This document shows positions 1-19,275 of a DNA stretch of 64,000 nt, in pieces; the first letter of the stretch is position 1, and every line of letters starts with the position of its first letter. A model generated the notes under the pieces. It did no database searches and was not told the origin of the DNA. It saw only the letters and a list, made by a program, of their open reading frames with translations. This DNA is from Leuctra nigra (Eukaryota > Arthropoda > Insecta > Plecoptera > Leuctridae). A program made the translations under genes and the position numbers. The DNA lies in NCBI GenBank assembly GCA_934045905.1, contig OW203764.1:27020954-27084953 (forward strand), written 5' to 3'.

Positions 1-10
1 GAAAAGATTT

Positions 11-81
11 TCCTTGAGTGGGATTCGAACCCACGACCTTCCGATTCCAGTCAGATGCTGTACCAACTGAGCCACCAAGGC
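11..81 (-). tRNA. tRNA-like sequence, probably a degenerate tRNA or SINE head
   Basis: On the minus strand the sequence folds as a tRNA. A 7-bp acceptor arm has one end mismatch, the D arm has three of four pairs, and the T arm is a perfect GTGGG/CCCAC stem around TTCGAAT, which is an intact B box. The A box (TGGCTCAGTTGG) is also intact. The anticodon arm is irregular: with the best stem, TCTGA/TCGGA, the loop has six rather than seven bases, so the anticodon cannot be read with confidence. It may therefore be a pseudogene or the head of a tRNA-derived SINE. Confidence 0.5.
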
Positions 82-90
82 AAATAAATA

Positions 91-1020
91 AAAGAATGAC
101 TACAGCTGACTAGAAATGAATCGATATAATTTTGATTTTGGTCATAATAAGTAGTAGACACAATAAATTGAAGCAAATAACAGCAATAATATCATTAAAT
201 TGCTTGATGATTTGCATGACAAGCCAGGTGACCTTGGCATGAAGCCAGGCACGAATGATTTATTTTATTTAATGTAAGAATCACACAATATTGTGATGAT
301 CAGATATGATAAAATAAGATATGATTATGATATGAATATATCCCGATGATTAAAACACAAGGCTTTCAAGTAAGATTGGCATGCAAAATGACTTCGGGAA
401 GGGACAGATCCATTTGTCAAGCTGTACAATTTTAGTTTTCAAAAATCGTTCCATATTTCAAAATTGCCACTCGAAAACTGATGTTTTCGGTCAGAGTAGT
501 ATTTAATGTCCGATCGTCAATGGTAATTTCTTCATAAGACTTGTTGTCCGGGTGTTCTTTGGTATGCCGATCGTTTCGTCGACTCATTGACGCTCGGTGT
601 CCCGAATCACAGCCTCCTATATAACTGGTAACTGAATGAATGTTCAGGCTCGACATTCATTTAGGAGGCCGATGTACAAGTAAATATAAAAGAACTGTCA
701 AAAGTGTTTCCAAAGTTATTTTCCGCGATGTTTCACTAAAATCCATTTGTTTATGAACTAAAAACATGATAAATGTTTTGTCTTTACGAATAAACAAAAC
801 AGAAGGGAAGATTGTGCGTTGACATCGACAAGTTAACTCCAGCTTACTCCAGGTAATGCTTTGATGACAAAATGTGAAATTGACATTGCTATTAAATTGG
901 GCTGTATTTCTAGCTTACGAACGAAATAAGGCTCAGAGGAGACCTCCTCGGTCTTTTAAAATTATTGGATCTGAACGATGGGAAAGTAACTTTATAGGTA
1001 TATGACATTTACGGTTTTAT
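91..1020. other. Gene-free AT-rich stretch
   Basis: No ORF with recognisable homology, no RNA gene and no clear repeat boundary was seen here. A short GC-richer patch around 540-620 has an open frame on the minus strand, but it matches nothing I recognise. Confidence 0.4.
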
Positions 1021-1644
1021 ATTCGACACTAAAAGTTGCAAAACGCCACCTAGCGGAAAAAGTTAGCATCTATACCACGAGTACTTGGGCACATGCGCAC
1101 AGGGCGCGTTCAGGCAAGTCACTTAGATGTCAATCGTAACGAGTTCAGTAAAAGTTATAATTACATCGCGAAATAGCAGAAATTGATGAATACCTTAGTG
1201 TCAACAATCAAATACAATCGGCATATTTCATTATGTCACACATTCATTCAAATTCTTGTGAAAACGAGTTGTCTATTCACCAAAAATCACCATTTGACAG
1301 ATGCAAATTGTTTTTCTCACTGCCTTCTGAACACACATTTTTCTTGACGCCTCGTTCAAACAATTGCAATCTGTCAAATGCTGCTTTTGGTAGACAACTC
1401 GTTTTCACAAGAATTTGAATGAATGTGTGCTGTAATGAAATATGCCAATTGTATTTGATTTTTGACACTGAGGTAAGCATCAATTTCTGTTATTTCGCGA
1501 TGTATTTATAACTTTTTACTGAACTCGTTACGATTGACATCTAAGTGACTTGTATGTAAAAGTACGCACGCGCTGGGATTGTACTCGCGGGAGCGTCCAT
1601 CTTATATTTACTAGCGCACTCTCTAGGTACTTTTAGTGTCGAAT
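1021..1644. mobile_element. Long foldback element
   Basis: The outer ends ATTCGACACTAAAAG and CTTTTAGTGTCGAAT are inverted copies. The inner arms (about 1118-1345 and 1355-1556) are also inverted and similar almost to the centre, including AACGAGTTGTC/GACAACTCGTT and CATTTGACAGATGC with its partner. No transposase is present, so it is a non-autonomous foldback or hairpin MITE. Small ORFs called inside it exist on both strands only because the DNA is palindromic. Confidence 0.7.
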
Positions 1645-1830
1645 AGACCGATTTAAAAATTATCTAGGTTGCTCTGCTTTTCAAAAAATTTCACATGCAG
1701 CTTGGTTTTCCATATATCTATTGGTGTTTTACAACAATGGATAAAAACACCAACAGATATATGGAAAACCAAACTGCATGTGAAATTTTTTGAAAAGCAG
1801 AGCCACCTAGATAATTTTTAAATCGGTCTA
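1644..1830. mobile_element. Near-perfect hairpin element abutting the foldback
   Basis: The two arms are about 85 bp each and nearly identical in inverted orientation. They start TAGACCGATTTAAAAATTAT and end with its complement ATTTTTAAATCGGTCTA, around a short loop near 1730-1740. The first base coincides with the last base of the preceding foldback element, so the two hairpins are contiguous. Confidence 0.7.
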
Positions 1831-2332
1831 TAGGGAAGGTTGGTAGGCGGGAATAAATCGCCTGTGGGTAAGAAACATCCATCGTCGAACTAGGGATTAA
1901 GTTTTACAATTTTTCTGTAATTTACATTAGCTACCTACATAAATGAGTCTTTCCCATTATTTTATATAACAAAAGAAATGTAAAAAATATGAATGGATGA
2001 TACGCCCCAAAAATTTTAAATTAGAAAACTGAAGAAGGTGGGGTGGGGAATTGTAGCTCTAATTTCTTTACCGAAGAATGTCAAATCTGCACATTCTTAT
2101 TTTCATTGACAGGACAGTGCTTACTTTTCCACTTGTTATCCACCTCATTGTCAAGCATCAAAGCTTTTTAAATATTTCCCGCCTCATTCTCATTTGTGAC
2201 AAGTGCTGCCACGCTGCAGCATGTCGATGAACTAAAAATAAAGATGGCGCGCTCCGTTGGCTGTCAAATAGTGACATAACCTAAAATGGTGAATAAAGTG
2301 ACGAAACATTTCTCTCAATCAAGAAATATACC
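1831..2332. promoter_or_regulatory. Probable upstream region of the paraplegin gene
   Basis: This 500-bp stretch has no ORF of note. The 100 bp before the ATG at 2333 are somewhat GC-richer (AAGATGGCGCGCTCC) and carry an inverted CCAAT-like GTTGGCTG. No TATA box is obvious. Promoter assignment rests only on its position upstream of the first coding exon. Confidence 0.3.
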
Positions 2333-10711
<8,379 letters not shown>

Positions 10712-10755
10712 ACGAATGTAATAGAAATTATACGTTATTACCTACTTACTTAGTC

Positions 10756-10761
10756 AATAAA
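10756..10761 (+). terminator. Polyadenylation signal of paraplegin
   Basis: A canonical AATAAA lies 45 bp after the TGA stop of paraplegin, with no other feature between. It is a plausible cleavage and polyadenylation signal. Confidence 0.6.
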
Positions 10762-11447
10762 ACAACAATACTTCATTTTGATTTTAATCTGTAATTTACC
10801 AAAATATTAGGCTTTTTAAAAAATGCAACATATTTCAAAGTAATGGTTAAGAAACTAACCCTACTACAGTAACCATTAACCAACTGTACATACCGTCAAG
10901 AAAAGAATCTCGCTCTTTTCAATTCTACCAATACTAAATTTTGAAGGCAAAGATATACTTGACATTTGGAACACAAATCATTTTCTTTTTTTTTTATCAT
11001 TGAGTTATTCAGGGGGGTCGAGGGTCATCTTCTACTTGGAATAAGAAAGAGGAGGTGGATCACTGAGTGAACATTTTCATACTTGCATGAATGTTATGGC
11101 GTTTTCCACTGGCCGAACTGGGCTGTACTGAAATGACGTCACCATGCACCACCAATACAAATTTCAAACTGAGTACAATACTAGTGGTGGAAAACGCCAA
11201 TAATGAATGGAATGAAAGAGTAGTTGCTTGAATAGGGAAGTCTCCTATAGGTAAAATATATTTCAAAATAATTGTTATGTTGTTAAGTATATTAGTTGAG
11301 ATGAGACTGGGCCAGCTGAACACAGAGAAACTATTACTTTTGTTTTGGGATGAATAGTTTTGATGTAATTGATATAGAAATATTGATAGAAATCTCTGAA
11401 TTTTAAAATATAATTACATAATACGCCATAAATAATACGACACCTTG
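10762..11447. other. Intergenic AT-rich DNA
   Basis: A short inverted pair, GGCGTTTTCCACTGGCCG near 11099 and GTGGAAAACGCC near 11186, suggests a small MITE at about 11099-11200. Nothing else is recognisable. Confidence 0.3.
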
Positions 11448-13125
11448 TTGAGCGAGCGAAGCGAGCGTCTCCTTTTGGCTCTTTTGGCACGGACCTCTGT
11501 TTTTTGTTTTTTTTTCTGTTACCTGACGATATAAAGATCAGAGTTTTTCTTCAATCGAGCTGAAATTTTGCACACATGTGGAGACAACCTTTTCTGTTTG
11601 CAGACCCCAAAATTTTTTGAAATCCATTCTTTGGCTAAAATTTAAATAAACATCTCCTGATGGTAGGTTGAAAAATGACAATGTCTTCGATAAAACTGAT
11701 CAAACTCATATTTTGGCTATACAGGTCAAAGTTTTTCGTCGATCGAGCTGAAATTTTGCACACATGTAGAGACAACCTTTTCTGTTTCAAGAACCTAATT
11801 TTTTTGAAATCCATTCGTTGGTTAAAATTTAAATAAATATCTCCTGATATTATCCTATCCTCCTATCTCCTGATAGATTAGCCAAGATAAGAGCGAAATA
11901 TTGAAAATGGAGAGAAGGAAAACATTGAGAAAGAGGATAAGAATTAGGTTACGTGGGAAGGAGCTGAGAGAGGTGGATGCATTCAAATACTTGGGAAGTA
12001 TACTAACTAAGGAGGCGAAGGTGGATGCAGAGGTGAAGGCGAGAATTCAAAAAGCCGAGTCCTTCTACCAAGCTGTTCGCAAGCTGCTGTGGAACGAAGA
12101 TTTCCCTCGCCAGTGTAAACTGCTCATGTATAAAATGTATTTCTTACCAATACTAACATACGGAGCAGTTACATGGGGGATTGGAAATAAGGAACGCAGC
12201 CAGCTGGAGGCAGCGGAGATGAAATTCCTAAGAAGTGTGAAGGGAGTAACAAAGATGGACAGGTTGAGAAGCCGTTGTATTAGGAAGGAGCTGGGAGTGG
12301 AAAGTTTGAGCTACAAGATGGGTAGAGAGAGATTGCGTTGGTTTGGACACATGAAAAGAATGGATCTCAAGAGAATACCAAGACAGGAGTTTGAAGAAAC
12401 AGTGGTGGGAAGAAGAAGAGTGGGGAGACCAAGAGAGAAGTGGAGTGGTCTTATCAGAGAAGGCGTGGAGGACAGGCAGCAAACGTGGCAGAAAGTGGAA
12501 GCAGATAAGTGGTGGGAGGACAGGAGGATCTGGAGGGCGCTGGTGGAGAAGTTGGAGGAAGGTGACGAGGATGAAGAAGAGGAGGAGGAGGATGAAACGT
12601 CAGGCCTGGCCAGCCGGTTTGGAAGAGATCCGAGGCCCTAGACCCAGTGGGAGCTCCCACTGTCTGACCTGACAACATTGTCGGAACCAGAAGAAGATTA
12701 TTATTATTATATCTCCTGATAGGCTGAAAAATGAAAACGGTCTTCGATAATTCTGATCAAACTCATATTTTGCATGATCATTAAGACCAACATTGTCTCT
12801 TATTTTACAAAATGTCATCCCAATCAGTTAAGAACGTATGAACTTATTGACATTTTTAATATCTGTCAGTAATGAAGTATCGAAATGAATGTTTTCCAGT
12901 GCCAATTGAATTGATTCTGATTTGCTTTATGAACCAGGTGCTTAGATGCTATTTTAAAGTTTCGATGAAAAGCATTATATACTTTTATGTTGATTTAGTG
13001 ATCATATTTCTATTCAATATGGATGTAGGTATATGTTTTCTGTGCGTTGTGTACGCATTTCCGTTTCGAGAATTTGCACGTACCCGTGCTCGCTCATCAA
13101 CGCGTTACACTGAGCGTTTTCCTAG
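11448..13125 (+). mobile_element. Helitron-like element (copy H1), interrupted by a LINE
   Basis: It begins TTGAGCGAGCGAAGCGAGCG and ends TTTTCCTAG followed by T. A CGCTCA...TGAGCG stem-loop lies just before the final TTTTCCTAG. The body has the family's repeated modules 'GAGCTGAAATTTTGCACACATGT'-like, twice. A LINE fragment occupies 11877-12710. Without it the copy is about 830 bp. No Rep/helicase is present, so it is non-autonomous. Confidence 0.6.
11877..12710 (+). mobile_element. 5'-truncated non-LTR retrotransposon fragment (LINE-a)
   Basis: A 246-codon frame at 11901-12641 encodes the part of a LINE reverse transcriptase after the catalytic palm: FKYLGS thumb motif, YGAVTW, RLRWFGHMKRM and GRPREKW. 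It ends in an acidic Glu/Asp run. The 5' two thirds, including the FADD box, are missing. The 3' end is a TTA microsatellite. It is flanked by ATCTCCTGATAG at 11865-11876 and 12711-12722, a 12-bp target duplication that lies in the Helitron-like element. It is a dead copy, although its frame is still open. Confidence 0.85.
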
Positions 13126-13139
13126 TTTTAAAACAGTAA

Positions 13140-14045
13140 TATTACATTGACATCATCAGGAAGTGCTTTGCCATGGTGAAGTCTTCACCATGGTAACACA
13201 TTGTTGTGGACTTAGAAATGACATCACCAGGCAGTCATCTCATACATCACACATCGTTTTTCCCGCCAAAATATTACAATATGAAATTTAAATTTGATAT
13301 TATTTGAATAAAAATGTTCAGTTTTTTGGCTGATAACTGATACGTGATTACTATTTGCATTGATATTTACAAATTTACAATAAAAAAATGTGAGGAGCTA
13401 TTGCATGCAGTACAGTATGCGAGCCCTGTAATCCTGTTTTAGCTGTAAATAAATGTGCATCATTCATGCGGAAGAGTACAACTTATTCAGCTAATTTCAA
13501 TATTATGACCTCATGCTCAAAGTATTTCTAGATATTTGACGCAAGTACACAGAGTCTACTAGCTAGACTAAAAATAAATCTGATTTACTGAAAAATGTTA
13601 GAGAACGCACCATAAGAAGTCAGTCCAAGCGATCTCCTTTCTCACACTTGTTTGTGACCTCTTATTTAAATGATAATAACAAGCATTAATTAGTATGGAA
13701 CATGATCAGCAGTCATTCAAATTATTCACCGATAATTTTTATTTGGGCAAGTGTACCATAAGGTATTCACTCACGAGTTTTTGTTGAGGACTGACATCGC
13801 GAATATCTACATGCAGACGTAACTTCTTTTGAGCATGTTAACAGTAGAAGCACAAGATTTTACTTGATTTCGCTTAGTCGAATCAAACATTTCCGTTGAC
13901 GGTTTCGATTCGAAAATAGTTACCCAGGATTTTAATTGAGATTCTTTAATTGTAGGTCTTTATGATCTCTTTAGTGCGAGATAGTCAATAGTGTAGTGAG
14001 GGTGAGGGGTGTGCACAAGTGAAGCCTGTGTTGAAAGCTATAGAG
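13140..14045. repeat. Repeat-derived intergenic DNA
   Basis: 13140-13240 resembles 49450-49560 in inverse orientation (TTACCATGG, GACATCA words). 13590-13760 resembles the DNA around 43455-44240 and is an uninterrupted copy of the site that received a Helitron-like insertion there. No gene was seen. Confidence 0.5.
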
Positions 14046-14487
14046 CAGCGGTCGCCAACCTTTTGGAGCTCAAGGACCACTTTATAACACAATTTTATAT
14101 CTCGCGGACCACTCAGGCGCGTAAAATATGTTTGACGGGAAATACGATTGCTTAGTGGTGAGACAATGGGGGGTCCGGGGAAGCGGCCTGGGGGAGGTCT
14201 CCCCCCGCAGCAAGCGGGTTCGGGGCGCTTAGCCCCGGCAATTTTTTGTATTCAGAAATTCATTTGGTTTGTTTTGTTTCTACGCTATTTCTAGTCGCCT
14301 CTTATTTCGAAAAATAGCGTTTGAAATGAAACATATTCCGAAACTTAAATTATTTTCATAATTGATAGAAATACCTAGGGAATACACAAATATTTTGGAA
14401 AAGGCTTGCTTTGAAAGTTAAAAGTAAACTTCCAAATTTCTCTGCGGAACCGAAATTTCCTTGGGGACCACCGGTTGGCGACCGCTG
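14046..14487. mobile_element. hAT-like MITE, CAGCGGTCGCC family, copy 1
   Basis: The ends CAGCGGTCGCCAACC and GGTTGGCGACCGCTG are inverted. It contains the GC-rich block (ATGGGGGGTCC...CCCCGGCA) also present in the copy at 17301-17823, which lies in the opposite orientation. The flanking octamers (CTATAGAG and CTATCCAA) agree only partly, so the target duplication has decayed or been lost. Confidence 0.75.
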
Positions 14488-16435
14488 CTATCCAACCACC
14501 AACTCCACCAACCAACACCAACTGCCATCCTCCAACTTACAGCAAATAATATTTTACATTTTTATTCACTTTTACTATGTAAAATTGCATCAGTAAATAG
14601 TAGGATAAACGTTTTTTTTCTTTTATATAACAAAAATTGTATTGAAAATTGATATTTCAATATATTTCAATATACGCTTTGGTAAATATTATAAATATAA
14701 TAAATTGTGTAGAGCTACTGTTTCTTCAGGTGGTTCTCCACTTCTCCAGTAGTAGGAAGCCTTGAGTATTGAATTAGATTTAACATCTGTAAACACTTCT
14801 ATCAAGCCCCTGTTTACATAAAATGAGTATTTCATTATAAAAACTCTTGCACATAGTCGTTTTAATGCCAGCCTCCAAAGTAAATTGTCTGTGGGAATGA
14901 AGTGTACATGACTTTTTCAAGATTCTAGCACCTCGGGAACAAACTTATAGTGTTTTGTTTGCACAAACTTGTGAAGTGCCAGAGAGTACACAGAAGGTCA
15001 ACTCCCCCACCCTTTGACCCATGGATCATTATACAAAAAGTGAAAGATTTTGGGTTAATCGCTCCTGTCATATTGACATTTTTAAACCTCAAAATAAAAA
15101 CAAATCAGATCAAATCTAAGTTTCGATTTTTTTTTGAATGTGGATAATCCTGCTGTTTTTTTTTAGATGTACACAATTTTCATAAACTAAAATAGGTTTT
15201 TATAACGACATGTCGTTATGTCCTTTACACTGACTAAAGTGCAATAAAACATTATACCTGCGTGCTGCACAATATTTTAATTAAAAATCACAAAAATAAT
15301 ATGGACAATTTTACAGATATTTAAAATGAGACGTTATTAAACAGGTATAAATACATGAAGATAGGGTACAGAGTATTCCTTGATGAAAAAGTATACTTGT
15401 CTTGTGTCTTCTAGCAACTAACCAATCAAATTATAATTGTGGAATTCCCTTCCCAGAAATAAGCGAAAATCATGAAATATCGTTTTTATTTTGCAATTAA
15501 ATAAAAACTGAGATATTCAAATTTTAAATAATTCAATAATTTTTTTAAATTTTGGGATTTCAATGCTTCCATTTGCATATCAATAAAATTCAAACTTACA
15601 AAAGTTATTGGCACATATTAATTGACTGACAATCTAAACAATCTTTAAAAATGCTGGATAGTAGAGATTTTGATTCCTATCGAATTTCTGCTATTAGTTA
15701 AATTGTTACATCAATTCATTTGATTGGAGACGCCCGTGAGAATTGACGAAAATAGATTGTATTTGAAGACGAGCAATGAAATATGCAACGCTCGCCACTC
15801 GTCCTGGCCATGTTTAGAAGAATGGAATGCACAAAGAAGTTCGGAATGGCGAGAAGCAATTAGTGGCGGCGCAATTGACAAAGAACAAATCCCGAGATAA
15901 ACGAGTGAGAGATATCTCTTGAGAGAAAGAAAGAGATGTGTAATTTATTCTAATTGTCATGAGACTGGTAAGCAGGTAGGTGCGGTGCGGACGGAGTAAA
16001 CACACCTGTTGGCAGCCTCCGGCAAAACATCTGCTACGCCACCAGGAATGTGGGCCAACGAGAGGCTACCTCGACCAAAGAAGGAGAAGATTCACTTTCC
16101 AGCTGCGCAAAACTATGCAACACATTCAAATAGATTATTATTAAACACAATTATCAAGTTTATAAAAAAAAGTTGTAATTTTTTTTAAAAAACTGCAACA
16201 AAGTTGGTATCCTTGTGAAGAGATAATTAACTCTCTGGACATTTCCCCTCACGCCCCGCTGGCTAATGAGTGAGCAAGGGGATGACCCCCGTCGAACGTC
16301 CTTCTCCCCTGGGGCGACCACGAAACTCCCTCCATATCCCAAGCAGTCTGTCTTCGAGAGTCAGGTAGGCAACGTTGGTGGTCACATTCGAGTGCATTCT
16401 TTAGGGTAGTATTTTTATACCTTTTCAACATTCCA
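14488..16435. other. Gene-free AT-rich DNA with a GC-richer patch
   Basis: The segment is largely AT-rich with no recognised gene. A GC-richer patch at about 15720-16120 has only short frames. Nothing in them resembles a known domain. Confidence 0.3.
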
Positions 16436-16439
16436 CACC

Positions 16440-16684
16440 TTGTGTTTAGCTGTTCGATCACATTGGAGTCACAGCTTCCTACGTGTTCATGTGAAGTGTG
16501 TGCGTTGTGCGTGCATCAATGTGGCATTGTGCGGGATTAAGTGTCAAATAAAGTGATATTGTGCAGAATAACTATTTGAGAGAATGGGTATTCGCGAGTT
16601 TAGTGCGATTTAAACGTTTAAAGAACGTGAATTGGAGAGGAGAGAGAGCAAATTAAAACAAGTGTCACACTCTGGACCTAAAAG
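16440..16684 (+). promoter_or_regulatory. Possible non-coding first exon (tsg?)
   Basis: This GT-rich, purine-ending block lacks a good ORF and ends in a strong donor context, AAAAG|GTGAGA at 16684/16685. The tsg coding exon is preceded by a good acceptor, TTGTTCCAG at 22566, which implies an upstream 5'UTR exon. This block is the best candidate I see, about 5.9 kb upstream. The link is inference only. Confidence 0.25.
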
Positions 16685-17099
16685 GTGAGACCATTCATAA
16701 AATATCTACTTCAAATAATTAGTTTCATAATCGAAATAAATAATTGTTGATGGTATTAAATCTATTAGTATTATAATAATCTTTGGTATTATATACATCG
16801 ATTGATTCGCATTAGTGAACTTTTGATAAAGAGAAAAGCGTTTGTTGGTTCTATAGATTTATAGAAGGCTGGTTGGAAGTTGAAGATATTTTTTATAAGC
16901 AGTATAAAAAATATTTATAAAATTCTAGAATGGTACTTAATTTAAAATTGATTAGAGGTACATAAAATAATTTAGTGTTTAGTTCGTAGCAGATTACATT
17001 GTTGTATTGATTAATCTGACTGGATTCCAAATTAAAATAATATAATCACAATGTTGAATGCATGAAGTTGTGAAAATGTAAATACCACGTCGATGTAAC

Positions 17100-17300
17100 A
17101 AATTGTTGCTGGCTCGAGTTATTTCGAAAAGAGTGAAGTATCTGCACGGCGAGGTCACGCGGATGATTGAATTAACGAGAATATTATGCACGTTTTGTCT
17201 CGACCACGAGGAGAACAAGATGAAGTCACGTCGACGACGTCAGACAACCCTGAGCTACCTGCACATCGACAGACGCCGTGTCGCCCCGTGTCATCCACAG
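17100..17300 (+). other. Unexplained GC-richer block split by a hAT insertion
   Basis: This is a non-repetitive, CpG-containing block with an open frame rich in Arg/Lys. It continues after the hAT element at 17824-17870. I recognise no protein in any frame. It might be an exon of an unrecognised gene or a regulatory block. Confidence 0.2.
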
Positions 17301-17823
17301 CAGCGGTCGCCAACCGGTGGTCCGCGGACCACTGGTGGTCCGCGAGAACATTTTGGTGGTCCGCAGATAAATTTGGAAGTTTACTTTTAAGTTTCCATGC
17401 AATTTATTTAATTTAGAAAAATGGCAATTCATTACAAATGTACTAAATTCGGACATGTTTCAATACATAATAATGCCTTTACAAAGTATTGTACGTATTC
17501 ACTAGCTCTATAATGGAAATAATATCAGTTTTCGAGTATTTTTCCAATACCTGTACATAAGAGTGATTTTAAACGCTTTTTTGGGAAAAAATGTTGGCTG
17601 AAATCGCGTAGAAACGCGCCAAATGACTTCCTGAATACAAAATTTTTCCGGGGCTATGCGCCCCGGACCCGCTTACTACTGGGGGGCCCTCCCCCCAGAC
17701 CCCCCATTGTCTCCCTCACATATCGTATTTCCCAGCATACCTATTTTACGCGCCTGAGTGGTCCGCGAGATATAAAATTGGCATATAAGTGGTCCACGAA
17801 GTCCAAAAGGTTGGCGACCGCTG
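17301..17823. mobile_element. hAT-like MITE, CAGCGGTCGCC family, copy 2
   Basis: It begins CAGCGGTCGCCAACCGGTGG and ends with the inverted GGTTGGCGACCGCTG. It is flanked by a perfect 8-bp duplication ATCCACAG (17293-17300 and 17824-17831). It carries the same internal GC-rich block as copy 1, inverted relative to it. Confidence 0.87.
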
Positions 17824-17831
17824 ATCCACAG

Positions 17832-18957
17832 CCTCTTCTGCACCAGGCGTTCATTTCATTGTCAAATAATAAGTGGACGGACGCTCGGCCGACGAAAAGA
17901 ATGGGTGGTTAAGGGAAGCCCCCCCCCCCCCTTACAATTCGGTCCTGGGCGCAGAGCCTCTGGAGATTTTTGAATTTCAGGAACAAATTTGGCGCCTTTC
18001 TACTCGATTTTTACACAATTTGAAATCAATTTTTACTTTCATGAAAAAAAGTGTGTAGAAAGCGTCGAACCCGAAAAAAAGAGTAAGGGGACTCGGCTGC
18101 CCCCAAATTAACCACTTTTAAACACACTCCAGCACTTTCGAACTTGTACAAGTTTATAATTAGGGCCGGTGATCAGGTCTCTCAAAATTAGTGCAAACCC
18201 TGATTTTAGTTCAAAAGTGTGCAGACGCGTACGAAGAGGGGGGGGGGGGTAATCCACACCCCTCTCTCTATTCCCCTCCCTATGTTTTTGTACATTTATA
18301 TGTCAAGACAAAAATATGCAAACAGTATTAAAATCGTGTAGAAATGTACCAAATCCTCCCCCTCCCCCCCCCCAAACCCCCAGTGTCGTCGTCTCGTAGT
18401 CAGCTAAAATTCCTTTGCAATATATTATTCCCTCCCCCCCGCCCCTTGCAAATTTAGTTCCTACGCGCCTGAAAGTTTGTTTACCTTACCTTTATAGTGA
18501 AGGTTCACGTAGACCGAATTTTGTGCAAGTCTGCCGTGAACAGTTTCTGGAAAATAATGCAAAAATGGTCTGGCATCTCTTCATCCGATCTTTTTGAATA
18601 TTTGACATTTTGTATGTATTTTCAGCGAAGAAGGTATATTACATGTTTTTGAACACGCAGTACCAGTTTGAAAGCAATGTGGGATTTTGAAGTTATGTCA
18701 CAAGTAGGTTGAAACTGGAAAGAGAGGTCCCCTGGGTATTTATTGATCCATGAATTTTCCACACTTTCCAGCACGAGTATCGTGATTTTTCAATGTTTAG
18801 AGTTGGGTTTTCTCGGGTATTTCACAAAACCTGTGCGAAATGCATTTTAGAAGAGAATGACATAATTTCGATTATGTAACTCAGCAGTTATATTCGGTCA
18901 CGCACCGTCTTATTTGAATTTAGTTCTGCGTGTTTAGAATGGTTAGGTAAAGATGGT
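17832..18957. repeat. Low-complexity and repeat DNA
   Basis: Poly-C runs (17920-17932, 18355-18372, 18428-18440), a poly-G run near 18238-18248 and relatives of the dispersed GC-rich block fill this stretch. No gene was seen. Confidence 0.4.
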
Positions 18958-19275
18958 TTCTGCTGTTTTAACGTCGCACTGTTCTGCAACTAGGATGAGC
19001 AAAGCAAATTTATTGAATTTTCCACCTGATAACGGACATTTTGTTGGCACGTTGACGGGTCAGATGTATAACTTTATTGAGGTAAATGATGTATTTTTGT
19101 AATGTGAGCTATTCTGCGTGCCATCAAGATGGTGGGAGGCAACAATGAGATGACATCACGTGCAAATAGAACGCCAGGTGGTCGTGGCCTATGTAGCATC
19201 TAGGGAACCTTCCCAACATTTGCCTGTCGACTGAGGAAAAGCCACAAAATAACACTGTCCGGCCGCGGGACTTTC
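18958..19275 (-). mobile_element. Diverged SINE copy (family S1)
   Basis: Two separated parts match the SINE at 49688-49985: TTTTAACGTCGCACTGTTCTG near 18967 and GGTCGTGGCCTA...CAACATTTGCCTGTCGACTGAGG near 19181-19237. The region between has diverged, and the tRNA-like head is only weakly preserved near 19255-19275. Confidence 0.55.

Noticed and set aside
11901..12641. A cellular gene with a Glu-rich C-terminus
   Set aside because: YLGS and GRPREKW motifs, a TTA tail and an exact target duplication show that it is a LINE fragment.
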